A DNA stretch of 37,046 nt from positions 316,704-353,749 of the forward strand of contig NW_003147276.1 of NCBI RefSeq assembly GCF_000003605.2. Direction: 5' to 3'. Below the pieces are notes generated by a model. That model saw only the letters and a list, made by a program, of their open reading frames with translations. It had not been told where the DNA came from and ran no database searches. Shown piece by piece: positions 34,701 to 36,912 of this stretch; the stretch's first letter is position 1; each line of letters starts with the position of its first letter. The DNA comes from Saccoglossus kowalevskii (Eukaryota; Hemichordata; Enteropneusta; Harrimaniidae). The position numbers were made by a program, and so were the translations under genes.

Positions 34701-36912
34701 AGAGAGACACTGCATATCATGACAGTCAGATAGCCATTCATGCAAGTACACACCTTCAACAAATAGACCACAAGTTGTTTTGTGATCGCCAACAACACAT
34801 GTATATTCAGCGTCATCATCAGGAGTAATGTCATGGACAAGCAAGGTTCGTTTCTTCCCATCTACAGTGATGGTGTACTTAGGTCCTTCTTCGATTGGTT
34901 GACCGTCCTTCAACCAAGTAACATTAGCCTTTTCGTTGGATACTTCACACTCAAAAGTGGATTTCTCAAACTCACTAACATCTTTGTCTGCCAGAGTACT
35001 GGTAAAAGTGGTTGCTGAGAGAAGGGAAGAGTGCAAGAATTAAATTATGAAGGTAAGAAGGATAAGACGCAGAAACAGGGGAATTCACTTAACCAGTAAG
35101 TTTTGCTATATGCTAGATATTAAAATGTGTGACAAAGATGATAGATCAGACTTTCTCAGTCGTCCACTTACTGTCAACTAATAGTTCACAGGAAGTAGTC
35201 ACTGCACCCACTTTACATGTATATTCAGCCTCATCTTCTGGAATAGTCTCTAAAATAGTCAGCATGTGCTTGGTTCCATCAGTACTGATTTTCACACGTG
35301 GACTTTCTTTGACTTCCTCCTGATCTTTCAACCAAGTGACACTAGCCAATTTGTTGGTGACTTCACACTCTAAAGTGACTGGTTCAAATTCACTGCACTG
35401 AATGTCTTTCAGTTGTTCACCAAATTTGGTCACTGTAAGGGGATTGGGGTATCAGTATTTGTAACCAATATGTATAAGCACAGACACACTGTTCAACCTA
35501 TATACTATACTATAGTATACTATAATAAGAATGTATGCAATTAAGTTGGACAAAGTCTACACCACAGTCACAATGTCATAGACATACCCACCAGGAAGAT
35601 GAAAGTGATTTAGAGACAGATGACTATGTGAACAGCATCACTGCCACTACTTGAGTGAAAAGATTGTGTCAGTAGACAGAGAAGACAATACTGATTGGAC
35701 AGAATTGTTACAGTGAGCAGTGACTGCCAATGGTAACATGTAACAGATTAAGTCGACAGGTGACAGATCTATGACAGTATCTGGCTTCCAGAGAACGGCA
35801 GCAACATGCACTTAGAAGCCCATATATATGTTAAGTGTGTTAATTCAACAGACTGCACAACCAATCATGAAAGCAACAGAAGCAAATCTAACACCAAAAC
35901 AACCCTGGTTAGTTGGCAAGTGATGACAAATAGGTTTCATCAACAGTTAGCAAACAGGAATGAGTTTTAAAGCCTGATGTGTTTTACATCATGTTAGTAT
36001 TTGGTGCCTTGTGAACAGACCTGTGATGTTAAGATTGGCTGATGACTTTGACTCTCCAACAAGACATGTGTATTCGCCTTCATCTTCAGGAATTGTGTCA
36101 AGAATTGTGAGACTTCGCTTCTTGATATGAACACCAATCTGTGTGCGTGGTGAATGTGAGACGGCAATACCGTTCTTGAACCACTTGGCTGGAGCTCTCA
36201 CATGAGAAACTTCACATTCAAATGTGGCACTTTTATCAAATTCAGTTATGTTCACATCAATGATTGGTTTCAAGAATTTAGCAGCTACAACAAATATACC
36301 AAGGAAATGTTTGAGAGAATCTAGAAATGGTAACATTCTAATAAAACAAAACAGACATCAGATTCCTTTGCAATGGGAGGATTAAAAAGATTCACCTAAT
36401 CTATTAACCATGACTGCTGGGCTTGGATCACACACTGCCTTGACGATCATCACATTTGGGCAATGAGATATTGTGATTTTTAAATTTGTTTTTTGAAAAA
36501 AGCAGCATTATCAGAAAAATAGAGAGCATGTATACTGTACAAATGTGTAGATTCAATCTGTAACAAAACTTTATAGTACCCACATGAAAGAAAGACATCA
36601 TGTAAATATCATCGGTCACATAACTACTCATATCAATGCACTTACGTTCAACTAAGAGTTCAGCATCTGTTTTAACATCACCAGCCTTGAATGTATATAT
36701 TCCCTCATCCTCAGTGGTAACATCAGACACAATGAGTGTATGTGATGTATCCTCTTTCACAATCTTGTACTTATCGCTCTCATCTATTGGTTGGTCATCT
36801 TTCAACCAGGTGACATCATTCGTCGGCCGAGTGAGCTGGCATGAAAAGCTGACGGACTCTGTGAACTCATCAACTTCTTTATCTTCGATTGGTTTGGCAA
36901 GCTCAATTTTAG
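1..36912 (-). CDS. Titin/twitchin-like giant modular protein, 58 exons in window, open at both ends
   Basis: This entry is the whole gene span; exons are listed separately. The encoded order is 14 Ig I-set domains, then 46 Fn3 domains. The Fn3 consensus (TLTW.PP..DGGS.I.GY.IE, RW, EG.EYEFRV.AENKAGVGKPSEPS, AKPPYG) and the Ig consensus (ATKF, ECEVSHEK, VTWLKDGK, DDAEYTC) are those of cytoskeletal muscle proteins (titin, twitchin, projectin). Its expected place is the sarcomere, as an elastic or scaffold filament. All splice junctions are phase 1. Introns over 300 bp in which I see nothing beyond AT-rich sequence are 121-497, 801-1140, 2017-2592, 2896-3196, 5387-5765, 9416-9750, 11644-12121, 12425-12789, 16052-16361, 18402-18875, 22306-22983, 24361-24954, 25258-25893, 28143-28508, 29688-30082, 30795-31218, 32249-33274 (the longest) and 35433-36020 (one short AT palindrome near 35511). 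Family assignment is firm; the exact orthologue is not, because no kinase or terminal region is visible. Confidence 0.9.
498..800 (-). CDS. Exon E57: Fn3 domain 45
   Basis: 303 bp. It starts DVPDAPSSPDITAVD, then TLKWTPPSNDGGS, GYIIEKKDKFSARW, RVAAENKAGVGKYGEPS and AKPPYG, with a CTTATG|GTAAGTA donor. Confidence 0.95.
1141..1443 (-). CDS. Exon E56: Fn3 domain 44
   Basis: 303 bp. It starts DVPGPPGKPVISDVT, then KLTWSEPEDNGGS, GYVIERKDKFSSTW, RVAAENKAGVGKPSESTGP and AKPPYG. Donor GTATGT. Confidence 0.95.
1714..2016 (-). CDS. Exon E55: Fn3 domain 43
   Basis: 303 bp. It starts DVPDAPSKPKISDIT, then TLTWTPPKNDGGS, NYVLERKDKFSTRW, RVAAENKAGVGAFSEPS and AKPPYG. Donor GTATGT. Confidence 0.95.
2593..2895 (-). 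CDS. Exon E54: Fn3 domain 42
   Basis: 303 bp. It starts DVPSAPGQPDVSKVD, then TLTWTPPESDGGS, GFVIERCDVSRQRW, RVSAENKAGVGPASEPS and AKPPYG. It is the only cysteine-class domain among the last fourteen. Confidence 0.95.
3197..3499 (-). CDS. Exon E53: Fn3 domain 41
   Basis: 303 bp. It starts DVPDAPGKPDISDVT, then NLTWTPPDNDGGS, GYIIEMRVKFSSRW, RVAAENKAGIGKYSEPTEP and AKPPYG. The KYSEP(S/T) stretch is shared with the adjacent Fn40. The 114-bp intron between them is among the shortest in the window. Confidence 0.95.
3614..3916 (-). CDS. Exon E52: Fn3 domain 40
   Basis: 303 bp. It starts DVPDAPGKPTVSDVS, then VLTWEEPESDGGS, GYIIEKKEEFSTRW, RVAAENKAGAGKYSEPSDSK and AKPPYG. SDSKVAKPPYG is shared with Fn43. 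Confidence 0.95.
4041..4343 (-). CDS. Exon E51: Fn3 domain 39
   Basis: 303 bp. It starts DLPSAPKTPEITDVQ, then TLNWSPPESNGGS (NGG, not DGG), NYIIEMKDEHSIKW, RIAAENKAGVGPASEPTEP and AKPPYG. Donor GTGAGT. Confidence 0.94.
4566..4847 (-). CDS. Exon E50: Fn3 domain 38 (shortest Fn3 exon)
   Basis: 282 bp, 94 codons, seven short of the norm. It starts (G)AC-GTA-CCT (DVPGAPGSPEATSTT) after CCTAAG, then TLKWEPPQSDGGS, GYFIERKDKNNKW, a short loop (NRVSETTY), RVSAENKAGAGPPSQSS and NVLLYG. The AKPP of the linker is missing. Both splice sites are intact and the frame is open, so it is a variant rather than a broken exon. Confidence 0.92.
5090..5386 (-). CDS. Exon E49: Fn3 domain 37
   Basis: 297 bp. It starts DVPGAPKNPEVSDIT, then QLTWQPPNSDGGS, GYIIERKDQYSSRW, a loop two codons short (AAGKTTELTY), RIAAENKAGIGKPCSPT and AKDPYG. 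Confidence 0.94.
5766..6350 (-). CDS. Exon E48: Fn3 domains 35 and 36 in one exon
   Basis: 585 bp, 195 codons. Fn35 (about 6070-6350) starts DVPGPPGTPTIKDSK, with TLTWEPPEDDGGA, GYVIEKKEKFSARF (Phe for Trp), RACAENKAGVGKPS. The domains are joined by NVVALKISLPDAPGRP, in which AKPPYG is gone and about five residues are missing. Fn36 (5766-6069) has TLTWTPPDSDGGA, GYIIEKRDTAKDRW, RVSAENKVGVGEPSEPS and AKLPYG. The shortened join suggests intron loss with a small deletion, unlike the near-exact join in E29. Confidence 0.93.
6553..6855 (-). CDS. Exon E47: Fn3 domain 34
   Basis: 303 bp. It starts DLPDAPGKPDVTDIT, then KLTWTPPESDGGS, IFNYVIEKKDKFASRW, RISAENKAGIGKPSPPS and AKPPYG. It combines the IFNY motif with the KF.SRW class. 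Confidence 0.94.
7138..7440 (-). CDS. Exon E46: Fn3 domain 33
   Basis: 303 bp. It starts DVPGPPVKLEIIAVD, then TLTWSPPDSDGGS, NYVVEKREQFSSRW, RVIAENKAGLGKPSDVA and AKPPYG. Donor GTGAGT. Confidence 0.94.
7587..7889 (-). CDS. Exon E45: Fn3 domain 32
   Basis: 303 bp. It starts (Y)PPGCPGIPDVTAFD, then TLTWTPPKEDGGS, SYHVEKCDTKRGRW, RVAAENAAGVGEYSEPS and AKPPYG. The PPGCPG opening resembles PPCPPG at the fused junction of Fn15-Fn16. Confidence 0.94.
8120..8419 (-). CDS. Exon E44: Fn3 domain 31 (linker without PPYG)
   Basis: 300 bp. It starts DVPTAPGKPSVTDVN, then SLTWTPPSTDGGS, GYVLELKEKTSSTW, RVSAENKAGTSPPSATA, ending TETKPKI before T|GTAAGTC. The split codon becomes TAT (Tyr) on joining E45. 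This is the only exon whose end shows no trace of the PYG motif. Confidence 0.92.
8538..8834 (-). CDS. Exon E43: Fn3 domain 30 (shortened linker)
   Basis: 297 bp. It starts DVAGAPGRPVVSDIK, with alanine for the third-position proline, then KLTWEPPTSDGGS, TYIVEKMEGISSRW and RIAAENKAGVSKYSESS. The linker is only DLQMTYG, lacking AKPP. Donor GTTAG. Confidence 0.92.
9113..9415 (-). CDS. Exon E42: Fn3 domain 29
   Basis: 303 bp. It starts DVPDSPGTPKVSDIN, then TLTWTAPLSDGGS, GYFIEKREGYMPKW, QVTAENKAGPGKPSEPS and ARPPYG. EGYMPKW is a unique variant of the C-C' loop. Confidence 0.94.
9751..10053 (-). CDS. Exon E41: Fn3 domain 28
   Basis: 303 bp. It starts NVPDAPGTPDVTATS, then SLKWAEPASDGGS, GYFVERKDAFSTSW, RVFAENKAGLSKPSSTCGP and AKHPFG. 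The end STCGPVKAKHPFG departs from the EPSDP..AKPPYG norm. Confidence 0.94.
10178..10474 (-). CDS. Exon E40: Fn3 domain 27
   Basis: 297 bp, two codons short around VAIGKVSETTY. It starts DAPDAPGKPDISEVT, then TLTWTPPDHDGGS, KYVVEKKEKFSTRW, RVAAENKAGVGKPSKPA and AKPPY, then A|GTAAG. Confidence 0.94.
10768..11070 (-). CDS. Exon E39: Fn3 domain 26
   Basis: 303 bp. It starts NVPSAPGKPEVIDTT, then TLTWTPPEDDGGA, GYVIERCDVGRDRW, RVCAENLAGIGKPSEPT and AKLPYG. It is rich in cysteine (ERCD, ETCLE, RVCAEN). Confidence 0.94.
11338..11643 (-). CDS. Exon E38: Fn3 domain 25
   Basis: 306 bp, one codon longer than the norm (AHKEELVTDTS). It starts DVPAPPGKPSATDIQ, then TLTWAPPEDDGGS, GYVVEKCDVKHRRW, RVSAENAAGVGKPSQPS and ARPPY followed by A|GTAAG. 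The split codon therefore becomes Asn instead of Asp. Confidence 0.94.
12122..12424 (-). CDS. Exon E37: Fn3 domain 24
   Basis: 303 bp. It starts DVPSAPGKPDITKVD, then TLTWAEPDTDGGS, GYLIEKKEKFSSRW, RVAAENRAGAGKPSEPS and AKPPYG. NRAG replaces NKAG. From here toward the C-terminus the FS.RW class predominates. Confidence 0.94.
12790..13092 (-). CDS. Exon E36: Fn3 domain 23
   Basis: 303 bp. It starts DEPDAPGKPKVVDST, then TITWTEPENDGGS, GYYIEKCETKHDRW, RVSAENKAGISKPSEPS and AKLPYG. Cysteine class; the KHDRW motif resembles KHRRW of Fn25. Confidence 0.94.
13431..13733 (-). CDS. Exon E35: Fn3 domain 22
   Basis: 303 bp. It starts DVPGPPSTPDISKVD, then TLTWTAPESDGGS, AYIIERCDISRKRW, RVYAENAAGAGPPCEPT and AKPPYG. 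Donor GTAACT. Reading past the donor stays open for about 86 codons to 13171. Confidence 0.94.
14141..14443 (-). CDS. Exon E34: Fn3 domain 21
   Basis: 303 bp. It starts DVPDAPGKPVPTQIS, then KLTWTEPEFDGDS (GDS, not GGS), IFNYVIERKEISSSRW, RVAAENKAGVGAPSKPS and AKPPYG. The PT.ISGT motif is otherwise seen only in Fn16. Donor GTGAGT. Confidence 0.94.
14728..15030 (-). CDS. Exon E33: Fn3 domain 20
   Basis: 303 bp. It starts DVPDAPGQPEVSKVD, then TLTWAAPDNDGGS, GYVIEKKDVTSTRW, RVSAQNKAGVGKPSEPS and AKPPYG. The PGQP..SKVD opening recurs in Fn42. Confidence 0.94.
15406..15470. repeat. Short inverted repeat in intron
   Basis: The left arm CAGAGTTTTCTCTAAA (15406-15421) pairs with TTTAGAGAAAACACTG (15455-15470) with one mismatch over 16 bp and a 33-bp loop. 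The loop itself contains GAGAT...ATCTC. The rest of this 718-bp intron (15031-15748) is AT-rich without other recognised content. Confidence 0.6.
15749..16051 (-). CDS. Exon E32: Fn3 domain 19
   Basis: 303 bp. It starts DVPGPPGKPDVTETD, then TITWTPPEEDGGS, GYVIEKCDISRDRW, RVSGENKAGVGKPSEPS and AKLPYG. Cysteine class, close to Fn6 and Fn22 in CDISR. The 718-bp intron after it (15031-15748) is the longest next to an Fn3 exon apart from the 774-bp intron with the first inverted-repeat element. Confidence 0.94.
16362..16661 (-). CDS. Exon E31: Fn3 domain 18
   Basis: 300 bp. It starts DIPGPPGMPSVTSAD, then TLTWSPPEDDGGA, NYIVEMKEGFSTTW, RVSAENKAGVGPPSEPS and AKPPYG. One codon is missing in the loop before SDTTHTV. 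Confidence 0.94.
16917..17219 (-). CDS. Exon E30: Fn3 domain 17
   Basis: 303 bp. It starts DVPEPPSKPNISDVD, then TLTWTPPEHDGGS, GYIIERKDSMSIKW, HVAAQNKAGTGKFGEPS and AKPPYG. Histidine replaces arginine in the usual FRV motif. Confidence 0.94.
17347..17949 (-). CDS. Exon E29: Fn3 domains 15 and 16 in one exon
   Basis: 603 bp, 201 codons, two complete Fn3 domains without an intron. Fn15 (about 17650-17949) starts VVPGAPSKPVISDVT and has KLTWNAPGSDGGS, GYSVEARERLGTW and AQNKAGLSKPSPPS. The link to Fn16 is AKDPIDPPCPPGKP, close to a standard AKPPYG-DVPGPPGKP join but about one residue shorter. Fn16 (17347-17649) has TNISGTEMKVTW, GYIVERCETARMRW, AVNKAGESEPSEPS and AKPPYG. Intron loss is the simplest reading; an unsplit ancestral pair is the alternative. 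The missing intron falls where the phase-1 junction would be. Confidence 0.93.
18099..18401 (-). CDS. Exon E28: Fn3 domain 14
   Basis: 303 bp. It starts DIPESPGKPDVTDVT, then TLTWAAPVSDGGS, TYVIESKDSFSTRW, RIKAQNAAGLSKPSQPS and AKPPFG, with phenylalanine for tyrosine in the linker. LSKPS links it with Fn15. Confidence 0.94.
18876..19178 (-). CDS. Exon E27: Fn3 domain 13
   Basis: 303 bp. It starts DPPEPPSRPEVSDVT, then HLTWNPPDNDGGS, GYFIEKRDVTRDRW, RVSAKNDAGVGNPSEPS and AKPPYG. NDAG replaces NKAG. Confidence 0.94.
19388..19690 (-). CDS. Exon E26: Fn3 domain 12
   Basis: 303 bp. It starts DVPGPPSKPILGEID, then TVTWTPPESDGGS, GYFVEKKEQFSSRW, RVSANNKAGTGTPSEPTEP and AKPPYG. It is an FS.RW-class domain inside the N-terminal half, where the cysteine class is commoner. 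Confidence 0.94.
19818..20120 (-). CDS. Exon E25: Fn3 domain 11
   Basis: 303 bp. It starts DLPEAPGKPEVENLD, then NLTWAPPKSDGGS, IFNYVIERKETSSSRW, RVAAENKAGVGNYSEPS and AKPPYG. Donor GTATGTG. The IERKE.SSSRW stretch is shared with Fn21. Confidence 0.94.
20333..20635 (-). CDS. Exon E24: Fn3 domain 10
   Basis: 303 bp. It starts DPPSAPGKPKITDID, then TLTWTVPDNDGGS, GYVIEKCDTNRDRW, RVAAENKAGLGNYSEPS and AKPPYG. Cysteine class. The NYSEPSDP segment is shared with its neighbour Fn11, consistent with local duplication. Confidence 0.94.
20908..21210 (-). CDS. Exon E23: Fn3 domain 9
   Basis: 303 bp. It starts DVPTAPGKPETSDVD, then TITWTPPLSDGGS, IFNYIIEKRETNVTRW, RVSAENKAGVGPVSPPS and AKPPYG. The IFNY(I/V)IE motif recurs in Fn11, Fn21 and Fn34. 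Confidence 0.94.
21322..21621 (-). CDS. Exon E22: Fn3 domain 8
   Basis: 300 bp. It starts DVPEAAGKPEVLNAD, then TIEWTPPEKDGGS, GYVIEKQKDGGRW (one residue short in the C-C' loop), RVSAQNAAGVGKPSEPS and AKPPYG. The 111-bp intron that follows it is a multiple of three and free of stops in frame. Confidence 0.93.
21785..21812. repeat. Short hairpin in intron
   Basis: TTTTGGTGGGATTTTAATTCCACCAAAC forms a stem of about ten pairs (TTGGTGG with CCACCAA) around a short AT loop, in the intron between E21 and E22. No function is evident. Confidence 0.5.
22003..22305 (-). CDS. Exon E21: Fn3 domain 7
   Basis: 303 bp. It starts DVPTAPGKPEVTGTM, then TITWAVPESDGGS, NYVIEKRDTTRDRW, RVAAENKAGIGAFSEPS and AKLPYG. 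The A-B loop (TGTMPTY) differs from the DVD.T pattern of its neighbours. Confidence 0.94.
22984..23286 (-). CDS. Exon E20: Fn3 domain 6
   Basis: 303 bp. It starts DPPNAPGKPDITAVD, then TITWTPPENDGGS, GYTIERCDISRKRWITCNK with a second cysteine, RVAAENKAGVGDMSEPS and AKPPYG. The donor is GTTAG, not GTAAG. The ERCDISRKRW stretch is identical in Fn22. Confidence 0.94.
23336..23552. mobile_element. Miniature inverted-repeat element, copy 1
   Basis: About 200 bp in the intron between E19 and E20, with no coding capacity. The left end (23343 onward) reads GAATACTTTATTTTCGCTGG. The right end, read on the minus strand from 23540, gives GAATACTTTATTTTCGCTTGG, an inverted repeat of roughly 25 bp. Further TTTTCGCTG and CAGCGAAAA motifs fill the inside. 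A close copy lies at about 26373. This is the build of a non-autonomous DNA transposon (MITE); the outer few bases and any target-site duplication are uncertain. Confidence 0.75.
24061..24360 (-). CDS. Exon E19: Fn3 domain 5
   Basis: 300 bp, one codon shorter than the norm. It starts DAPGPPGTPEVSDVT, then KLTWTAPEDDGGA, EYMIEVREQSSKRW, RVSAKNAAGFGEPSAPS and AKPPYG with a CGTATGG exon end. The shortening lies in the C'-E loop after RW. Confidence 0.93.
24955..25257 (-). CDS. Exon E18: Fn3 domain 4
   Basis: 303 bp. It starts DPPSAPGKPETSDVD, then TVTWTTPETDGGS, SYIIERRDTFSTRW, QIMAENKAGVGPASEPS and AKPPYG. Its opening matches that of Fn9 (PGKPETSDVD), suggesting shared descent. FS.RW class. 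Confidence 0.94.
25894..26196 (-). CDS. Exon E17: Fn3 domain 3
   Basis: 303 bp. It starts DAPEAPGKPETENIE, then KVSWTPPENDGGS, GYIVEKCDVARDRW, RVFAENAAGLGPASKPSEP and AKPPYG. Cysteine class (EKCD). NAAG replaces NKAG. The intron before it (26197-26830) contains one of the two inverted-repeat elements. Confidence 0.94.
26373..26579. mobile_element. Miniature inverted-repeat element, copy 2
   Basis: The intron between E16 and E17 holds a second copy in the same orientation, starting TACTGTAAAATATTTTATTT and ending AAGTATTCCATAGTA. The middle blocks (GGAATTTATTTTCACTGAT, AAATATAGAAAAAA, TATATTCGCTGGATTTTATT) are almost the same as in copy 1. The ends have decayed more, with several CG dinucleotides changed. 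Flanks outside the element do not match copy 1, so it inserted separately. Confidence 0.72.
26831..27133 (-). CDS. Exon E16: Fn3 domain 2
   Basis: 303 bp. It starts DVPMPPTKPEISDVD, then TVTWSPPEFDGGS and GYFVERCDTARDRYIRV, with tyrosine for the usual tryptophan of the RW motif. It then has AQNEAGPSKPSPAS and AKPPYG. It belongs to the cysteine-bearing ERCD class. Its upstream neighbour E15 is 260 bp away. Confidence 0.93.
27394..27687 (-). CDS. Exon E15: Fn3 domain 1 (divergent)
   Basis: Exon of 294 bp. It starts DKPTPPTNLKISEIT, the Ig-to-Fn3 junction style of titin and twitchin, then TLNWEPPEDDGGDVV, EYTIEKRDTKRATW and RVSAVNKHGTSEP. It ends AKHQFG. NKHG replaces NKAG and the linker lacks PPYG, so this is the least typical Fn3 of the array. 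It may keep the ancestral Ig-Fn3 boundary. Confidence 0.92.
27846..28142 (-). CDS. Exon E14: Ig domain 14, cysteine-free, last Ig before the Fn3 array
   Basis: Exon of 297 bp, the longest Ig exon. It starts DEPKVTVEPKFMEITVKA, then GAPAPESEWTKDGNKL, a TTLTINKAKRSDKATYTVTVSNDLG segment in short form, and ends VNVLG|GTAAG. This GAPAP..W.KDG..L and KATYTV.VSN.LG style is that of A-band Ig domains of titin and twitchin rather than of Ig1-Ig13. It contains neither canonical cysteine. It directly precedes Fn1. Confidence 0.9.
28509..28775 (-). CDS. Exon E13: Ig domain 13 (second core Cys replaced by Phe)
   Basis: Exon of 267 bp starting EKPVEIVEGLKEVV after TTCACAG. Strand B has SFTCVLNKE and strand C VKWFKNDEE. 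Strand F reads DDAEFSFVAESEAS, so the second disulphide cysteine is phenylalanine. It ends VEG|GTGAGC. Confidence 0.9.
29043..29312 (-). CDS. Exon E12: Ig domain 12
   Basis: Exon of 270 bp starting EAAPEFKEPLKDV. It has SCTLQCTLDK (two cysteines in strand B), VKWMKNKEV and DDAEYTCVVGEYTSE, ending VEG|GTAATC. Its HDEYTHKLIVKD stretch is shared with Ig13 (KDFKTHKLVVKN), marking the two as close relatives. Confidence 0.9.
29424..29687 (-). CDS. Exon E11: Ig domain 11
   Basis: Exon of 264 bp starting (A)PPVEFVVPVKPVDVIER after TTTATAG. Motifs are AFECEISED, VTWQKDGEDIQPSEKY and EEAEYTCVTKD, with an added cysteine in HNCNFE. It ends VVLG|GTGCGT. With Ig12 it begins the more divergent C-terminal third of the Ig block. 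Confidence 0.9.
30083..30343 (-). CDS. Exon E10: Ig domain 10 (first core Cys replaced by Val)
   Basis: Exon of 261 bp starting ATKFTKELKDVDVIERET. The strand-B motif reads RFDVEVSHEK, with valine where its neighbours have cysteine (ECEVSHEK). The tryptophan (VTWLKDGKEIEPS) and second cysteine (EAEYTCVLGK) remain. The exon ends VE C|GTAAGTA. Confidence 0.9.
30534..30794 (-). CDS. Exon E9: Ig domain 9
   Basis: Exon of 261 bp starting ATTFTSPIKDIDAIEYEN. It has KLECVVSHEKA, VTWLKDGQPIEEGPKY, ADGKKRSL and DDDAEYTCVIGEEK. Two extra cysteines lie near its end (EKCTAG and LFVC), just before G|GTGAGT. Confidence 0.92.
31219..31479 (-). CDS. Exon E8: Ig domain 8
   Basis: Exon of 261 bp starting ATKFTTKLSDIDATEFES. 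Motifs are TYECEVSHEKG, VIWLKDGKPIEESPKY, VDGKKRALIIQDV and DDDAEYTCVMRDEKT, ending VEG|GTGAGTT. The intron that precedes it in the transcript carries the AAAT microsatellite. Confidence 0.92.
31614..31752. repeat. AAAT tetranucleotide microsatellite
   Basis: TAAA/AAAT tract in the intron between E7 and E8. It is interrupted up to about 31656 and then nearly perfect to 31752, about 24 uninterrupted units. On the minus strand it gives a spurious reading frame of repeating Leu-Phe-Ile-Tyr. Confidence 0.95.
31988..32248 (-). CDS. Exon E7: Ig domain 7
   Basis: Exon of 261 bp starting DTSFTTKLNDSDALEFES after a TCTGCAG acceptor. It carries TLECVVSHERA, VVWLVNDVELQPSEKY and DDAEYTCVFGKEM, and ends VE with A|GTGAGTC. 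The usual KDGK of strand C' is replaced by VNDV. Confidence 0.92.
33275..33535 (-). CDS. Exon E6: Ig domain 6
   Basis: Exon of 261 bp starting ATGFSSQLKDVDATEFE. It has VLECELSHEKG, ITWLKDGKPIEEGPKY, VDGKKRAL and DDDAEYTCVVGDEKTTAG. The last bases and donor (CTTCAACA on the plus strand next to GTGTGC) match Ig4 closely, which suggests Ig4 and Ig6 derive from one duplication. Confidence 0.92.
33714..34190. repeat. Degenerate ~60-bp tandem repeat (intronic minisatellite)
   Basis: About eight imperfect units of roughly 53-75 bp fill most of the intron between E5 and E6. Each opens near GTAGACCATTCTTCTTC (about 33716, 33779, 33834, 33908, 33961, 34019, 34078 and 34150) and continues with versions of AGGTTCTTAGCAGGGTTAG, TTCATGCAAA and AATGGTCAGGAAAG. 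Units differ by substitutions and small indels, so the array is old. Stops in all units argue against coding. Confidence 0.75.
34248..34508 (-). CDS. Exon E5: Ig domain 5
   Basis: Exon of 261 bp starting ATKFSSPLKSTDAIEFES. Motifs are TLECEVSHDKG, VTWFKNGKEIEPSDKY and DVAEYTCVIGTEK. It ends NVK before a GTTTGT donor. The EPS.KY signature pairs it with Ig7. The intron upstream in transcript order (34509-34753) ends in TTTTTAG. Confidence 0.92.
34754..35014 (-). CDS. Exon E4: Ig domain 4
   Basis: Exon of 261 bp starting ATTFTSTLADKDV. Core motifs are TFECEVSNEK, VTWLKDGQPIEEGPKY, VDGKKR and DDDAEYTCVVGD, with a VE ending before GTGTGTAC. It belongs to the same subclass as Ig6, Ig8 and Ig9. The frame stays open past the donor through almost all of the 245-bp downstream intron. 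Confidence 0.92.
35172..35432 (-). CDS. Exon E3: Ig domain 3
   Basis: Exon of 261 bp. It starts VTKFGEQLKDIQ after TTACAG and carries TLECEVTNK, VTWLKDQEE and EDEAEYTCKVG. It ends VD followed by A|GTAAGTG, so the split codon changes from the usual Gly. An extra cysteine (TTSCELL) lies in the last strand. Confidence 0.9.
36021..36284 (-). CDS. Exon E2: Ig domain 2
   Basis: Exon of 264 bp. It starts AAKFLKPIIDV and has ATFECEVSH, AKWFKNG and EDEGEYTCLVG, so both cysteines and the tryptophan are in place. The end reads NIT before a GTCTGT donor, weaker than the GTAAG sites elsewhere. The C'-E region (HSPRTQIGVHIKKRSL) resembles Ig3 more than the later Ig domains. Confidence 0.9.
36646..36912 (-). 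CDS. Exon E1: Ig domain 1 (second core Cys replaced by Phe)
   Basis: Exon of 267 bp, about 89 residues. It opens AKIELAKPIEDKEV after a TTTGCAG acceptor and ends VE before GTAAG. The first cysteine (SFSCQL) and core tryptophan (VTWLKDD) are present. Where the second cysteine should be, the strand-F motif reads EGIYTFKAGD, so the usual disulphide cannot form. It is the most N-terminal domain in the window; 36913-37046 upstream is intron. Reading past the donor stays open to 36428. Confidence 0.88.

Noticed and set aside
35499-35526. AT palindrome TATAGTATACTATA as a promoter or regulatory site
   Set aside because: It is a simple AT-rich palindrome deep in an intron with no accompanying transcription-start signal.
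1-36912. Sidekick, tenascin or receptor phosphatase type extracellular Fn3 protein
   Set aside because: No signal peptide or membrane segment is visible, and the DGGS..GY.IE and AENKAG signatures are those of cytoplasmic muscle Fn3 domains.
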